DNA from: Meconema thalassinum
Taxonomy: Eukaryota; Arthropoda; Insecta; Orthoptera; Tettigoniidae
Length of the DNA: 64,000 bases
Reading direction: 5' to 3'
NCBI GenBank assembly: GCA_946902985.2
Contig: OX336389.2
Span: forward strand, 144,387,099 to 144,451,098
The number at the start of each line of letters is the position of its first letter. The first letter of the stretch is position 1. Of the stretch, positions 1 to 10,774 are shown in pieces. The position numbers and the translations under genes are program-made. The notes under the pieces are model-generated. The model saw only the letters and a list, made by a program, of their open reading frames with translations, made no database searches and was not told where the DNA came from.

Positions 1-450
1 GTTCATCTTTGTTACTTTCATCATTAGTGAATTCTTTACTTTTTACCACTATGATGTTCCTCCTTTCTCTTTTCGCCTGCTTTTTTTGTTCTTCTAAGTC
101 ACTTATTCTCTTGGATAACGTTTCTATCTTTTCTTGTATTGTGTTGTCTATGTTAGTGATTTTTTGTTCTAATGAATCACTTGTTCTTTCGCAGTAATCA
201 TTTCTTTTTCAATTTTCTTTCTCATGGACTGAATTTCCTCTCTTGTTTCTTGTTTAAACTCTTCAGTTTGCTTTTTCAAATCTTTAAGTTCTGATAGTAT
301 TTCAGAAAACATACCTTTAATGTTGTCTCTTTGGGGTTTTACATTGTCTGTGTTTTCTTCTTCTCCCGAGCTTTCTGAGGTTGATATTTTGTTTTTTCTC
401 TGTTTTTGCTTTATGTTATTAGTTGAGGGCTGTGTTTTGGGTGGCATGTT
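1..450 (-). mobile_element. LINE 5' end, cut by the window edge
   Basis: The bases match 37199-37645, the 5' part of the fuller LINE at 34241-37680, in the same minus orientation. The element reads from about 450 towards 1 and leaves the window, so its endonuclease and reverse transcriptase are not visible here. Positions 1-168 hold the second frame of ORF1, as in the copy at 36993-37365. Confidence 0.85.
169..447 (-). pseudogene. LINE ORF1 protein, N-terminal piece
   Basis: A 92-residue open frame starts with an ATG at 447. The N-terminus is Lys/Ser/Glu-rich and is followed by a charged Glu/Lys/Gln segment from about residue 48 to 88, with the heptad look of a coiled coil, as in LINE ORF1 RNA-binding proteins. 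The frame stops at 169 while homology continues in another frame towards position 1, where the RRM-like part would lie, so ORF1 is frame-shifted. The copy at 37366-37644 ends at the same place, so the break predates the duplication or is a property of the family. Confidence 0.7.
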
Positions 451-1262
451 ATTATATTTGCTAGTTACGTACTGTGATATATTTTAATCATCTTTTTGGC
501 GCGTGTAGTGTATTAATCTGCTTTTGCTTCATTCACTTCGTTTTTCAATATAGTTCCGCTCACACTCATTCGCTTCTATTTTGGTGCTAAAATATGCCTA
601 TGTATATTGTTAAAAGTCTTCACAGGTTGCTGGTTTTCTTGTGTGAGCTGATACTATGCCTGTGATTATTTCAGTAAAACATTCGTTATGCGACAAATGT
701 CCTCTTTCGTTGTTGACAGGCCAGTGTCTTGTAAACGGTATGTCTAATTGACCATACAGAGTTTCTTCTGGTCACATGTTATTTTTGTGGTAAGGTATTG
801 AGACGGTTCTTTGTTGCTCTATGCGATTAATGTTTTGGTGAGCTTTGTGATATCATCACTTATCTCCTTCTGTTGTCCGATGTGATTAATTTCAGATATT
901 TACCTCCAATTTGGGTGATTCCTTGTTTTCCTTCATTGTGTACGTCTTCCTCGGGTACTTTTTTCACTTTTAAGCTGCACTGATATCGTTTTACCTTGTA
1001 ACGGATCCAACAACTGTGGAGCTCGGAAATGGCGCGTGTTTACTTGACAACCTCTGTCTGATAACCGAGACCTCATAAGGCTGCAATTATTATAATGTTT
1101 TGCAAAGTCCTGTAGCCTATTGCCCAGGCTAATTTCGAAATTATTTGCCTTATTTTTGGAAGCTTTTAACAGGAACTAATCGATGCTTTTCAGGAATGTT
1201 CTCCTAAACACTCTCATTACCTTGAAATTGACTTTTTGAAAAAAGACTAACTGTCTTCTGGA
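451..1262. other. Non-coding stretch shared by both A copies
   Basis: No supported gene. The same sequence lies at 37646-38461. It sits between the LINE 5' end on the minus strand and the LINE 3' piece on the plus strand and may be old LINE flank. No terminal repeats or RNA gene seen. Confidence 0.7.
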
Positions 1263-1570
1263 AAGTTCATGGTTCTTCATGTCTCACTGAGAGATAGAAT
1301 ACGGAACGAAGATATAAGAACGAGAACCGGCATGAAAGGTGCTATGACATTAGCAGACCAGCTTAAATTGAAATGGGGTGGACATGTAGCGAGATTAGAT
1401 CCCAACCGATGGACGTACAAAATCACGATGTGGGACCCAAGAACGGGAAGACGAAACGTTGGGATTCAAAGAATCAGATAGGCAGACATGTTCGTAAAAT
1501 GGGGAGGAAAACAATGGACAAGAACAGCAAACATGAGGGACCAGTGGAAACCTAGGGAAATTCACATGCA
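1263..1570 (+). pseudogene. LINE ORF2 C-terminal fragment
   Basis: An open frame from 1269 encodes the last part of an APE-type LINE ORF2. It has the conserved Trp-Gly-Gly-His-Val-Ala-Arg-Leu block (from about residue 36), then a Trp-Thr-Tyr and an Arg-Arg-rich segment. A TAG at 1479-1481 interrupts it; homology continues in the same frame through a Trp-Gly-Gly-Lys-Gln-Trp block to about 1555. The same protein region is the C-terminus of the LINE at 34241-34650 on the other strand and of the copy at 38468. Reverse transcriptase is absent, so this is a 3'-end remnant in the orientation opposite to the LINE piece at 1-450. Confidence 0.8.
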
Positions 1571-1790
1571 CTGACCAATAAAACAATGCATCAATTAGAA
1601 AGACACCGTTCGGTGCACATGCAGCAAGAGCGGTGCATATGTCCGGTGTACAATAAAGGCTTCTCACAGAACAGTGACCTCAAGAAGCACAGCCTTGTTC
1701 ATACTGGAGTGAAGGAATACACTTGTAGCACTTGTGGGAAGTCATTTGCACGGCGAACAGAGGTCATGGAATGATATCATCAGACTCAAT
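1571..1790 (+). pseudogene. C2H2 zinc-finger protein fragment
   Basis: The frame 1586-1774 (62 residues) reads as the His-x3-His end of one finger, a second finger ending in HSLVHTGVKEY, and the start of a third with CSTCGKSF. The linker HTG-x-K-x-Y is typical of tandem C2H2 DNA-binding proteins. In the second finger one expected Cys is replaced, and the third finger ends early, so it cannot be functional alone. It follows directly on a LINE 3' end in all three places where it occurs (here, 38765-38990 and, inverted, 34060-34240). It is a captured or inserted-into piece of a host gene, not a free-standing gene. Confidence 0.75.
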
Positions 1791-2030
1791 GAACGAATGT
1801 GTTTATATATAACAGATTGTTGAAGCGAATGTTATACCAGCGCAATATAATTTACTTAATTTTTAATCAGCCACACATCTATATAGTAGGCCCAATCAGA
1901 AAAAATGACCCCGAATGCTCCTCAGGACTTGCTCACCTGATGAGTTAAAACTGAGCAATTCCCTGCAAATTTCAGGAGGCCATAACCCTTATGCGATTTG
2001 CAAGGCTATTTATTATTATTTATTATTTTT
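1791..2030. repeat. Dispersed repeat following the zinc-finger piece
   Basis: The same sequence is found inverted at 33335-33540 and directly at 38991-39225. It ends in an AT-rich ATTT microsatellite. It belongs to the inverted arm that flanks the LINE at 34241-37680. Confidence 0.75.
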
Positions 2031-2470
2031 AAAATGCATAATTTTAACAGCAATTTCATGAACTCTTCCATGTGGGATAATTAAACTGAAGTAAAATTTG
2101 GAAACGGCATGCTAGTATATAACACATAGGCTATAAGAAGGAATTACATCTAAACACTAAGCTTTATATGTTGAAAGGTTCCGGGAAGATAGGGAAATTG
2201 TAGTCTACCTAGAACACCATTTTAGTGACAAATTTCAAGCAGGATTTTTCCTGTTGTATGAACTTGCCAGTACCACAGCATTCCTCTTCTTCCCTTTGAC
2301 GCACTAGCATCCATTTTGCTGCTCTTCCACGTCCCCTATCCCCATGCTCCTAGCGCAGCCCATTTATTATATTTTTTAAGCTTTTATCGTCTAATAAAAA
2401 GAGTTGTTCCGTGAAGAACTAAATAGCCTATTGTCATATAGGCCAATCCGACTTACGCAAATTGCCTCAA
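2031..2470. other. Non-coding, nothing recognised
   Basis: AT-rich sequence shared with the second A copy at about 39230-39670. No open frame, RNA gene or repeat structure could be supported. Confidence 0.6.
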
Positions 2471-2471
2471 T

Positions 2472-3650
2472 TTTCAGTTTTAATTGCTGTAATAGATTCG
2501 TAGATATTGGGAACTGTGAAAATATTTCATATGGTCACTATGTTGGATTAATATATATACAGTAGACCTTTGAGTTATGTAGGCTACATGAGGATTATTG
2601 TGTAGGTGTTTTATTCCAACTTCAATCTCATGATTAGGACACAAGAAGTAGCCTAAAAACGAGATTTTAATTTTTTTGTCAGCCAACATCTTGTGGTTAT
2701 GAAAATAATTTAAATGAATTAGATGCCATTGGATTAAAATTTATATAAGCATATACCGTATTAATTTTCACTGCGATCGGATAGTTAAATCACGAGAAAC
2801 GTCCATTTGAATATTTGAAATTCGTGTCACCGCCATGTTGGAGTTGTGCTCACCAGGTTATTGAACGTCCCATAGGTGAAATTATGGTTACAGCCTCTAT
2901 ACACATGCCAAATTTCAGTTTGATTGCTGCCATAGATTAATAGATATTGAGAACCGTCTAAATATTTCGGTTAGTCGCCATGTCGGAATTTAATAACTTA
3001 TATGCAGGCCATGGAGTTATGTACTATTGGATGAGGATTATTGGGTACGTTCATTATTCAAACATTGATTTCGACCGCGTGATTAGAACACACGAATTAA
3101 GAATTTAATTTTGTAATTTCGCACAACCGCCATCTTGAGGTTACGTAAACAATTGAACTAAATTAGATGTCAGTGCATTGCAATTTTATAGTAATTTCCT
3201 ATACCAAGTTTCACTGCGTTCGGATGGTTAAATCGCGAGAATAGTCTATTAAAATGTTTCAATTCGCTTGGCCACGATGTTCGTTTTGTACTTAACAGGG
3301 CTTTGAAAGACACATCGGTGAACGTCCTGTAGTGCCCTTTCCATCCGAACAAAATTTCTGGGTGCTATGAGTAATAGTTTCGGAGATATAGGATGCCGGT
3401 GAAATATTTCGAACAACTGCCATGTTGGATTAGTGAGACGTAATAAAATTTGCAGGGCACGGTCTGGGTCGGATGCAATATTAATTTCACCTTGCCGAAT
3501 TTCATTGAAATCGCTCCAGCCGTTTAGACGTTATTAGGGAGGGACGTACACACGGACGCACACACATAGCCTACACACACACGCACGCAGGCAAAAGGTG
3601 ATCTCATAAAACTTTTTTTTTTCATAAATGAAAATAGGCTTATAAAAAAA
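2472..3650. repeat. 441-bp tandem repeat with (AC)n-tailed transposon end
   Basis: Two diverged monomers start at 2472 and 2913 (motif TTTCAGTTT..ATTGCTG) and a partial third at 3355, a period of 441-442 bp. Each carries a segment resembling GCCATGTTGGA and one resembling TCACTGCG-TCGGATGGTTAAATC. The end is a GAATTTCATTGAAATCGCTC-type block followed by GGGAGGGACGTACACACGGACG and an (AC)-rich stretch. Such an AC-tailed end is typical of non-autonomous arthropod transposons (inference). The copy at about 39670-40850 has the same structure. Confidence 0.75.
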
Positions 3651-4080
3651 ATTCATTGGTGGGTGTACTAATAGGACGCATGATTGGGGGAAATTATTAG
3701 GAAAAAGAATCAGTAGATTAATATGGCACTAAGACAACATTTTGATTTTACTAATGAGTCGGGGCGTTCCAGAAGTAAAGCAAGTGAAATATCCTAAATG
3801 ACAAACCGTTTAGTTAGGCTATTTGTATACAATGTTGAACCGTTTGGAGTCAGCACGCTAATTTTGTAGCTTATCCAATATCTTCATTAGCCTACTTCAA
3901 ACAGCACTCTGATTAGTTTATTGGTTTCTATCACAGAACGACGGAGGAGACGCAAACAATTAGATCATCTTAATGGCTCAGAACTCCTTGGTCAACTGTA
4001 CCGTGTAGGTTTACTAGGTGGTTGTTGAATTTTTCTGATAACCTGTGTTTCTGAGATGACTGTAGTATTGTGTAGGCTAG
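3651..4080. other. Non-coding, nothing recognised
   Basis: Shared with 40850-41280. No gene or RNA structure seen. Confidence 0.6.
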
Positions 4081-4575
4081 GTATGGGGTAGGTGTCCCTG
4101 GGCTTGGAACAAGGTAGCACACCACCATTTGCCTGGGGAAAAGGCCACTAGCCGCTGCCGGTGTCAGGATTCGATCTTTCAATATGCAGACTTGCAGCTC
4201 CTCCGTTCTGTCACGTGTGGAATTTTTAAAACTACCATGTGTGAGACTAAGAGACTAAGAGGTGTTTACCCGACCCGAGAGGAGGGCTCGCCCCATATGT
4301 CCAATTTCGCGTGTTTGATCCAGGCCAATTTGGTGGATTTTTTAGATGCTTAATATGTCGTATGAATATTACATAGGCTACAGTATGCAGTTACATGGAT
4401 GTTTTGCAAATTTAAATCTAGGCCTGTTTTCCGTATCTGTGAGAGCCAATTTGATAACCTTCAATAGTGGAGCCAAGTTAGGTACGGTTTTAACTGTCCG
4501 GATAAGTGACTAGTCTGCGTGCAACAAGGAACTCAAATGGACAAACAAACAAACAAACAAACAAACTCTGACGAA
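4081..4575 (+). repeat. Dispersed repeat with (AAAC)n tail
   Basis: About 490 bp recurs directly at 41280-41755 (duplicate) and, more diverged, at 32440-32900. It ends in about seven AAAC units at 4540-4566; the copy at 41733 has fewer and the one at 32876 has about two. A short tandem tail of variable length suggests a retrotransposed SINE or LINE 3' end. No pol III boxes were convincing. Confidence 0.6.
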
Positions 4576-5600
4576 TTTCAAATGCGAAGTGGGGACTTGC
4601 CTTTTTCAGAGACCCCCTTGAGTATCCTGTAAAAATAGGATAGTGTAATGCACTGGTAAATAAGGAAGAAATGAAATGAGAACTACTGCATGGGTCCAAA
4701 CTCTTTGAATTTGGGGGGTGATGTGACGCGGGAGGGGGCAGGAGAAGGGCCTGTCAACAGCCCGCCGTGTTATCCGGAATTCCTGACTATTCCAATACTC
4801 CTAACATAGGGCCGTTGCCAAAACCACTGTGGTGTTACAAATGAGTGAGTGGGTCACTGACCCATGTAATTGGTTCTGTTACTACGCACGGACCGGGTAC
4901 CCTCATCACTCATCACCATCACTCCTCATCGTCCGCGATCCACATTCCTCTCAGATTCACGGTGGTTGGACTCAAGCAGTAACTACCTAATTTATACATA
5001 TATTTCAAAAAAATCTCCTCTGAAAATCTTAAAGTTTTGAATGAATCCGCTTTCACTTCGGTGCTGGGGTTCTTGAGTTACACGTTTATAAAGCATGGGA
5101 TGAGATAACCAGTGACAGTGGCTACGCGGCATCTCCAATCGTCAGGCTTGAGAACTGTCATTGTTCTTCATTCGTAAAACAGATTTTAGTCATTTCCCAT
5201 CATTAGTTCCTTAACACGCTGAGTCTCAGCATAGCCAGGGATCAATGGAGGAACACCCTACTAGGAGCGACATGGCTGGTCTACAAGGTATTTGAGAAGG
5301 AGAAAGTAAATGCAATTGAGGGTTATGTCATGCAAAAATGTAGGCTATCTCCCACAACATCTTTACACTGTAGGCCTATGAACCCTCAATTCCGCTACTC
5401 ATGTAGATAATTTACTACCGTACCATTATAGAAATACTCTGTTGCTGCTGGTATTCCATAAATACATCAGATTAATTATATTTCCTTCCTAAAGTGTCTG
5501 CAACTATCTCTTCCCATAACCAAGTTTGCTGACATCAACAGCATCATTTCTTGCCTGTGTATAATTGTTTAGCAATACATTGGTAATAACTAAAAGTATT
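4576..5600. other. Non-coding, nothing recognised
   Basis: Shared with 41756-42780. No open frame longer than a few dozen residues has a recognisable product. It lies downstream of the THAP exon and could include its intron or 3' flank. Confidence 0.5.
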
Positions 5601-5611
5601 TTTTTTTTCAC

Positions 5612-5863
5612 TTAATAGACTAATTTCCACTCCACAAAGCACACTTCATTTGGGAAACCAGGATGACCAAACAAAATTGTTTTAGACACAACTACTAACG
5701 CCCTGTTTTGATCTTGACACATTAAAAACATGTCTTCATCAGCATAATTGGAGATCAATGCACTTAGGACACAGCTAGCAGTGTCAGCAATGTGGTACTC
5801 TAGGTCGGATGGAACAGTGAGACCAACAGGCTTGGTTTCAGGAAAAGACAAGCATGACGGCAA
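5612..5863 (-). pseudogene. Possible continuation of the THAP protein in another frame
   Basis: An 83-residue frame follows the THAP exon on the same strand but in a different frame and overlaps it by 64 bp. It is acidic and polar with two Cys and a Trp near the end (CFVEWKLVY). I do not recognise a domain. It could be the next part of the THAP protein after a frameshift, or a chance frame. The corresponding region at 42796-43040 carries extra indels, which argues against current coding. Confidence 0.3.
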
Positions 5864-6162
5864 AAATCTGGAAAAATTGTAGGCAGGGCTCCTGATGCCA
5901 ATTTCAATCTATTCCATTCTACAGATGAGTCCTTATATTTCTCTGCTATAATAATATCATTTTCGTGAAAATGATTTGTGCAAACTACAGACCATTTCGA
6001 AGGTGTACAGTCCTTCCGAGGAATTTTTCTAATCCAGGCCTGGCGTAGATTTTCGTCACTTGGGAACCTAAACACTGGTGTGTAGTCTCCCTTACTTGGA
6101 TAATTTGCGTTACAGTTAGGGACACAACATTTACCTGGCAGTGTTACGGTGCTCAAACATTC
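5800..6162 (-). pseudogene. THAP-domain zinc-finger exon
   Basis: The frame encodes a complete THAP (C2CH) DNA-binding domain. Numbered from the TTG at 6156, it has CCVPNC at residues 10-15, Trp41, the pair CTNHF at 59-63 giving the second Cys and the His, and the closing LPTIF at 91-95. THAP domains are about 90 residues and occur in transcription factors and P-element-type transposases. There is no ATG at the start; instead the frame opens right after TTTTCTAG (AG at 6163-6164), which looks like a splice acceptor, so this is probably an internal exon or a relic of one. After the domain the frame runs out by 5800. A second copy lies at 42968-43345. Confidence 0.8.
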
Positions 6163-6196
6163 CTAGAAAATCAAAGTTTAAAACATGAAGTACATG

Positions 6197-6448
6197 TCAT
6201 ACCGTATTTAAAAATACCGGTACCATATTTGCCAGATATAAAGCACACTCGTAAGTGTGTTCTCGATTAGGGATTACAGTTAAAAAACTCACATGGAAAG
6301 GTAGTATAAACGCTACTATTAAGCGTAAGAGACAAAATATATAAGGAAATATCCCTGTGAGATAAACAAGAACACCTGCCAGACTGAACGTTCCCTTCGT
6401 GTTAAAGTTTGACAAGGATAGCCCTATGACTGATGAACATGTTTCCAA
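6197..6448 (-). other. Open frame upstream of the THAP exon, doubtful
   Basis: An 83-residue frame with an ATG at 6448 and two hydrophobic stretches (about residues 20-60). It lies 35 bp upstream of the THAP acceptor. The copy at 43380-43631 keeps the frame open, but most differences between the two change the amino acid, which does not look like selection. Probably not a gene. Confidence 0.2.
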
Positions 6449-6477
6449 GTCTCAGCTTTCCGACCTGTCTAGAGTCG

Positions 6478-6895
6478 ACAGTGTCACGTCACATGATGTT
6501 GTTATTGTTGTTGTTACAAGGCGGCGTCCAAGATGGTGGCCAAAATTGCGGGGCAAGAGGGTGTGACGTCACAACGAGGTGTGATTGGAAAGTTCTAAAA
6601 TGTTAACCCATAGCCTACTTTCCTGGTGACGTCGCAACGAGGTGTGATCAAAAATTTCCAAAATGTTGCTCCATAGCCTACTTTCCTGGTGACGTCACAA
6701 CGAGGTGTGATGAAAAAGTTCCAAAAATGTCGTCCCATAGCCTACTTTCTTGGTGACATCACAACGAGGAGTAATCAAAAAGTTTCAAAATGTTGATTCA
6801 TAGCTTACTTTCATGGTGACGTCACAACGAGGTGTGATCAAAACGTTCAAAAATGTTGACTCATAGCCTACTTTCCTGTTCACATCACATACTAA
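6478..6895 (+). repeat. TGACGTCA tandem array, left inverted arm of unit 1
   Basis: About five to six monomers of 62-64 bp. Each reads roughly GTGACGTCACAACGAGG, then TGTGATC, AAAAGTTCCAAAATGTTG, and CATAGCCTACTTTCCTG. Start points near 6562, 6626, 6690, 6753 and 6818. Several hold the perfect palindrome TGACGTCA, the CRE/ATF core. The outer end has (GTT)n and AAGATGG-type words. The reverse complement of this arm lies at 31620-32060, and the duplicate at 43662-43990. Confidence 0.9.
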
Positions 6896-7480
6896 CCCGC
6901 CATACATTCAGGGGCAAAGTCAATATCTCCCGAACGCAAGGTCGGATTTTGACGAATGAGGTGTCGTTGAACTCGAGCTGACACTCTCTTTCCAATCAAT
7001 AACCTATTCCCCCCCCCAATAAAACCTACCCCTACTAGGGGGTGAAATTGTAATTTTTCGAAAATCTGGGAGTTTGATTGCTAATAGGGAATTAAACATT
7101 GTTACACATAATGCGCATGCATACTGCCGTTTACCGCTATGATTTAACAATTTTGTTTTTGTTTTAACGCATGCGCTCTTGTTTTTGTAAGAGGGTGGGT
7201 GATGAATCGCAGAGGCTTATGCAGCGGCCATGCATGCCAGTGTCATTCTTCTCTATTTGATAAATCATGGATTGTTCTGTAATGATTGAAAAGACAATTG
7301 CAAGAATGATTGCCTAGCCACAGGATATGGCATCGACCAAGATAATAGCCATGCTTGCAAATGCATTAGTCGGTATTTTAATGTACCATGAATCGCAGAG
7401 GCTTTTGCCATGGTTTGTAGCAGGCAATCGAACTCGAGATACTTTAAGCCAAAGCCTAGCCTGCTAACGAGTTAGCTATG
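6896..7480 (+). repeat. Inner part of arm: CGAACGC block and tRNA-like SINE head
   Basis: Contains the block CGAACGCAAGGTCGGATTTTG (about 6932) that recurs in the 150-bp array at 22952-24060 and inverted at 51960-52800. Near 7400-7470, read on the minus strand, is a tRNA-like head (TAGCTAACTCGTTAGC and a degenerate box B), the mirror of the tRNA-like array at 30340-30910. Confidence 0.65.
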
Positions 7481-7995
7481 GGATGTGAAACAGAGTCGGC
7501 TGCTAAAGCCTGTCGCATTTTCCTGGGGGAATAATTAAATGAATAAGCGATGAAATGAAATGAAAGTGGAAAGTTTTGCTCGACTGAGCGATCAGGGTAT
7601 TGAATGAATGAACCTCCCCATTTAGCGATGATGGTATGAAACCATGTAGGCTGCTAAAACCTGTTGCACTCTCTTGGAGCAATGATTAAATTAATAACAA
7701 ATTAAATGAAATAATAGTGTAAAGTGTTGGTTGACCAACTTGGTTAGGGAAGGGAATGAATGAATGAAGTCCTCATTTAGCAGCGAGGATATGAAACGGT
7801 GTTGACTGCTAAAGCCTGTCGCACTTTCCTGGCACAATTATTAAATGAATGTCAGCTGAAATGAAATGATAGTGTAAAGTATTGCTTGATTGATCGGGTC
7901 AGGGAATGGAATGAGTAATGTCTCCATTAAACATTGTGGATATGAAACGCTGCCGGCTACTAAAGCCTGTCGCACTCCCCTAGGAAAATGATTAA
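7481..7995 (+). repeat. About 150-bp tandem repeat of the arm
   Basis: Four units marked by GCTAAAGCCTGTCGCA-type words at about 7502, 7651, 7807 and 7960. Each contains AT-rich AAATGAAATGAAAGTG-like stretches and GAATGAATGAA. The inverted counterpart lies at 29560-29910 and 50600-50990, which places these repeats in mirror positions of the two arms. Confidence 0.8.
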
Positions 7996-8039
7996 AAGAA
8001 TGACAAATGAAATAAAATGATTGTGGAGGGTGTTGCTAG

Positions 8040-8700
8040 AATGAAATAGTAACAGGGATAACCGGAGTTGCTAGAGATTGGAAGTGAACAAGAGTTAACC
8101 AAGTGTGGTCGACAGAAAAGAAGACGGAGAGGAGCCCGGCACAAGTAAGTGGAAGCATTGCTGAACACAGCCGGAGCCCTGTGGTCACTAACCCTCGTTC
8201 CACTAGATGTAAGTCCCTGGGGAGAAAATTGAAACACTACTGCTTGCTGGCAGGCATGGAGTGTAACCTCGGGATAATGAAAACTGCAACTCTTGCATGA
8301 TGCCAGTGTTAAATTACACATTCTCTAAACACGCTGCCTGTCAGATAACATGCAAGAAGATAGTATGTATCTCTGTATGAATTATTTAATATTAAAAGGA
8401 AATCGACTGTGGATCTATTGAAAAGGAATCGTCTTGGTATTTGCCTGGTGGTGAAAATGGAAAATCACGAATACCCATTTTCAGAATGACTCAGGTGGGA
8501 TTCACACTCACACTTTCTCAATGTCAGCGAGGTATGAGGTAGCATGTTAGCACTCTCGATCACTGCAGCTGGTAATGTTGATTTTACCCTTTCCAAGATT
8601 AGCTTTTCCATGAACTAAGCATGGAATCCTGCCTCTAGCGCCATTAAAGTAGGGAGAGATGACTTGAGAGTTTTACTGTTTTAAAGGAAAGGATCCACTC
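8040..8700 (+). repeat. Arm segment X, plus orientation
   Basis: Positions 8100-8390 are the reverse complement of 53240-53430 and, more diverged, of 29130-29330. Shared words include AAACACGCTGCCTGTCAGA. It is thus part of the long inverted arms. No gene was found. Confidence 0.6.
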
Positions 8701-8713
8701 TCAAGTTACCTTT

Positions 8714-8830
8714 GTAGCGTAGCGGTTAGCATTATTAGCTGCCACCCCAGAGATCCTGAGTTTGATTCCCAGCTCTGTCATGAAATTTGAAAAGTGATAT
8801 GAGGATTGAAACAGGGTCTACTTAGCCTTG
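8714..8830 (+). mobile_element. tRNA-derived SINE
   Basis: A tRNA-like head with box A (TAGCGTAGCGGTTAGC) and box B (AGTTTGATTCCCAG at 8759-8772) is followed by TCATGAAATTTG. The same family lies inverted at 29055-29124, 50121-50190 and 53171-53240. The sequence does not fold as a clean functional tRNA. Confidence 0.65.
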
Positions 8831-8879
8831 GGATGACTCAAATGTGTACAGGAGGATTTGATTTTTTACATCAGCCATT

Positions 8880-10130
8880 CATGAAGTGGTTTTCAGTGGA
8901 TGCAAAAGTGGGTGCATTAGTGGATGCAAAATTAGGTGCAACAGTGGGTGCAAAATAGGGTGAAAAAGTGGGTGCAATCGTGGGTGCAAATGTAGGTACA
9001 AAAGTGGGTGCAAACGTGGGTGCAAAATTGTGTGAAAAGGTAGATGCAAATTAGGGTGGAAAAGTGGGTGTAAATGTGGGTGCAGTTTATAGTAGGCACA
9101 ATTATTACTAGAATGTGATTTGAGTAAATGTAATTTCTAAACCCAAGTAGTGAGTAGTCGGTTGGTTTTGATCTTTTGCACGCATAGACATGTCACATAC
9201 ACTGGTGATGGATACTCATGGCTTTAAGGTCAATGTATTTGATTGAGTGAGAACCATAGTTAGAATAAATACCCTTAATCTTAGAACATGATTCAAGTAG
9301 TATTTCATTTTACATAGTGCTAACCAATGTCTATGGTAAGTTAAGTTCACTCGATAATATAAATAATAGTTTAAAGTGGGTGCAAAGGTAGGTGCAAAAG
9401 TGAGTGCAAAAGTGGGTGTAAAAGTGGGTGCAAAAGTGGGTGCAAACGTTGGTGAAAAAGTGGGTGCGAAAGTAGGTCAAAAGTGGGTGAAAAAATGGGT
9501 GCAGTTTATATTAGGCACAATTTAGTAGAATGTGATTTGAGTAAATGTAATTTCTAAACCCAAGAAGTGAGTAGTTGGTTGGTTCTGATCTATGCACGCG
9601 TAAACTTGTCACATACACTCGTGATGGATACTCAAGGCTTTAAGGTCGATGTATTTGATTGAGTGAGAACCATAGTTAGAATAGATATCCTTAATCTTAG
9701 AACATGATTAAAGTAGTATTTCATTTTATATAGTGCTAACCAATGTCTACGGTTAGTAAAGTTCACTCGGTAATATAAATAATAGTTTAAAGTGGGTGCA
9801 AAGGTAGGTGCAAAAGTGGATGCAAAGGTAGGTGCAAAAGTGGATGCAAAAGTGGGTGCAGTTTATAGCGGGCACCATTTTTACTAGAATGTGATTTGAG
9901 TAAATGTAATTTCTAAACCCAAGTAGTGAGTAGTCGGTTGGTTTTGATCTATGCACACGTAAACATGTCTCATACACTGGTGATGGATACTCAAGGCTTA
10001 AAGGTCAATGTATTTGATTGAGTGAGAACCATAGTTAGAATGAACACCCTTAATCTTAGAACATGATTAAAGTAGTATTTCATTTTACATAGTGCTAACC
10101 AATGTCTACGGTATACTAGCTAAGGAATTA
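8880..10130 (+). repeat. Composite array: 12-bp minisatellite plus about 250-bp spacer, three turns
   Basis: Blocks of (GGGTGCAAAAGT)n at 8895-9080, 9373-9500 and 9790-9865 alternate with a nearly identical spacer starting GCAGTTTATAG at 9082, 9501 and 9858. The repeat period is 419 then 357 bp, differing mainly in the number of 12-bp units. The 12-bp units are on the opposite strand to those at 25400-25665, although the adjoining spacer has the same orientation in both places. Confidence 0.85.
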
Positions 10131-10774
10131 TTCATAAAGTAATTGAATATAAACCCTTTAAAAATATATATACCTACATTGATACTCCTTTTGTAGTCCC
10201 AGCACTCAGCTTGATGATTGTTTGAGAGGTGGGAGAGACATTCCTTTGGGAAATTATGATATAGCTTATCATACCAGTGATGCATTATTAGGACGTGTTG
10301 TTAATTATTAGTGGAATGAATGGTAAATGACTTTTATCTAACAATAAACTTTAGGATTAAAACAACAATCAAAATGTATATCATCACTGTTATGATTTCA
10401 TAAAATAGAAAACAAGCATTTTTTTTGTTTATTTAAAACGTACCGTACCATACATCGATGATTGTTCTTACCTACATTAATCAAATATACAGGTTGATTA
10501 CTTGTATTGATACCTTGAAAAACATCATCAGGCACGTTATCAAAACGTGAAGGGAGAAATGTTTCAAACTCTTTCCGAAAGCAAAGAGCGCCGTTTTCAA
10601 ATTTAGTGTTTATTTTTTATTCTAAGTATGCGAAAAGGTGTATGAATAGGCAAGTTGCTCATCTTCTTGAGTACAAGACCACAGGCTTGACCGATAGCAT
10701 TCAAACCTTCCATGGTAGTCTATAAGCAAAAGAAAATAACTATAAAACTCTTGTCTCAACATTGTTACAACCAG
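10131..10774. other. Non-coding, shared with units 2 and 3
   Basis: Similar to 26030-26340 and 46190-46500 at its left end, then diverges. The frame at 26357-26779 has no counterpart here. No gene seen. Confidence 0.55.

Larger units (their letters stand above)
1..7590. repeat. Segmental duplication unit A, copy 1
   Basis: This stretch is nearly the same, in the same orientation, as 37199-44640. The offset starts at 37198 and drifts by a few tens of bases through small indels. Landmarks line up in order: LINE ORF1 piece, LINE 3' end plus zinc finger, 441-bp tandem repeat, dispersed repeat with AAAC tail, THAP exon, TGACGTCA array, and the start of the 150-bp repeats. Similarity ends near 7590, where the second copy switches to sequence like 24430. 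The left end is cut by the window, so the unit may extend further. Could be a true tandem duplication or two haplotypes assembled in series. Confidence 0.93.

Noticed and set aside
6197..6448. Possible small membrane protein conserved in both A copies
   Set aside because: Conservation is explained by the duplication, and the differences are mostly replacement changes. Kept only as a doubtful feature.
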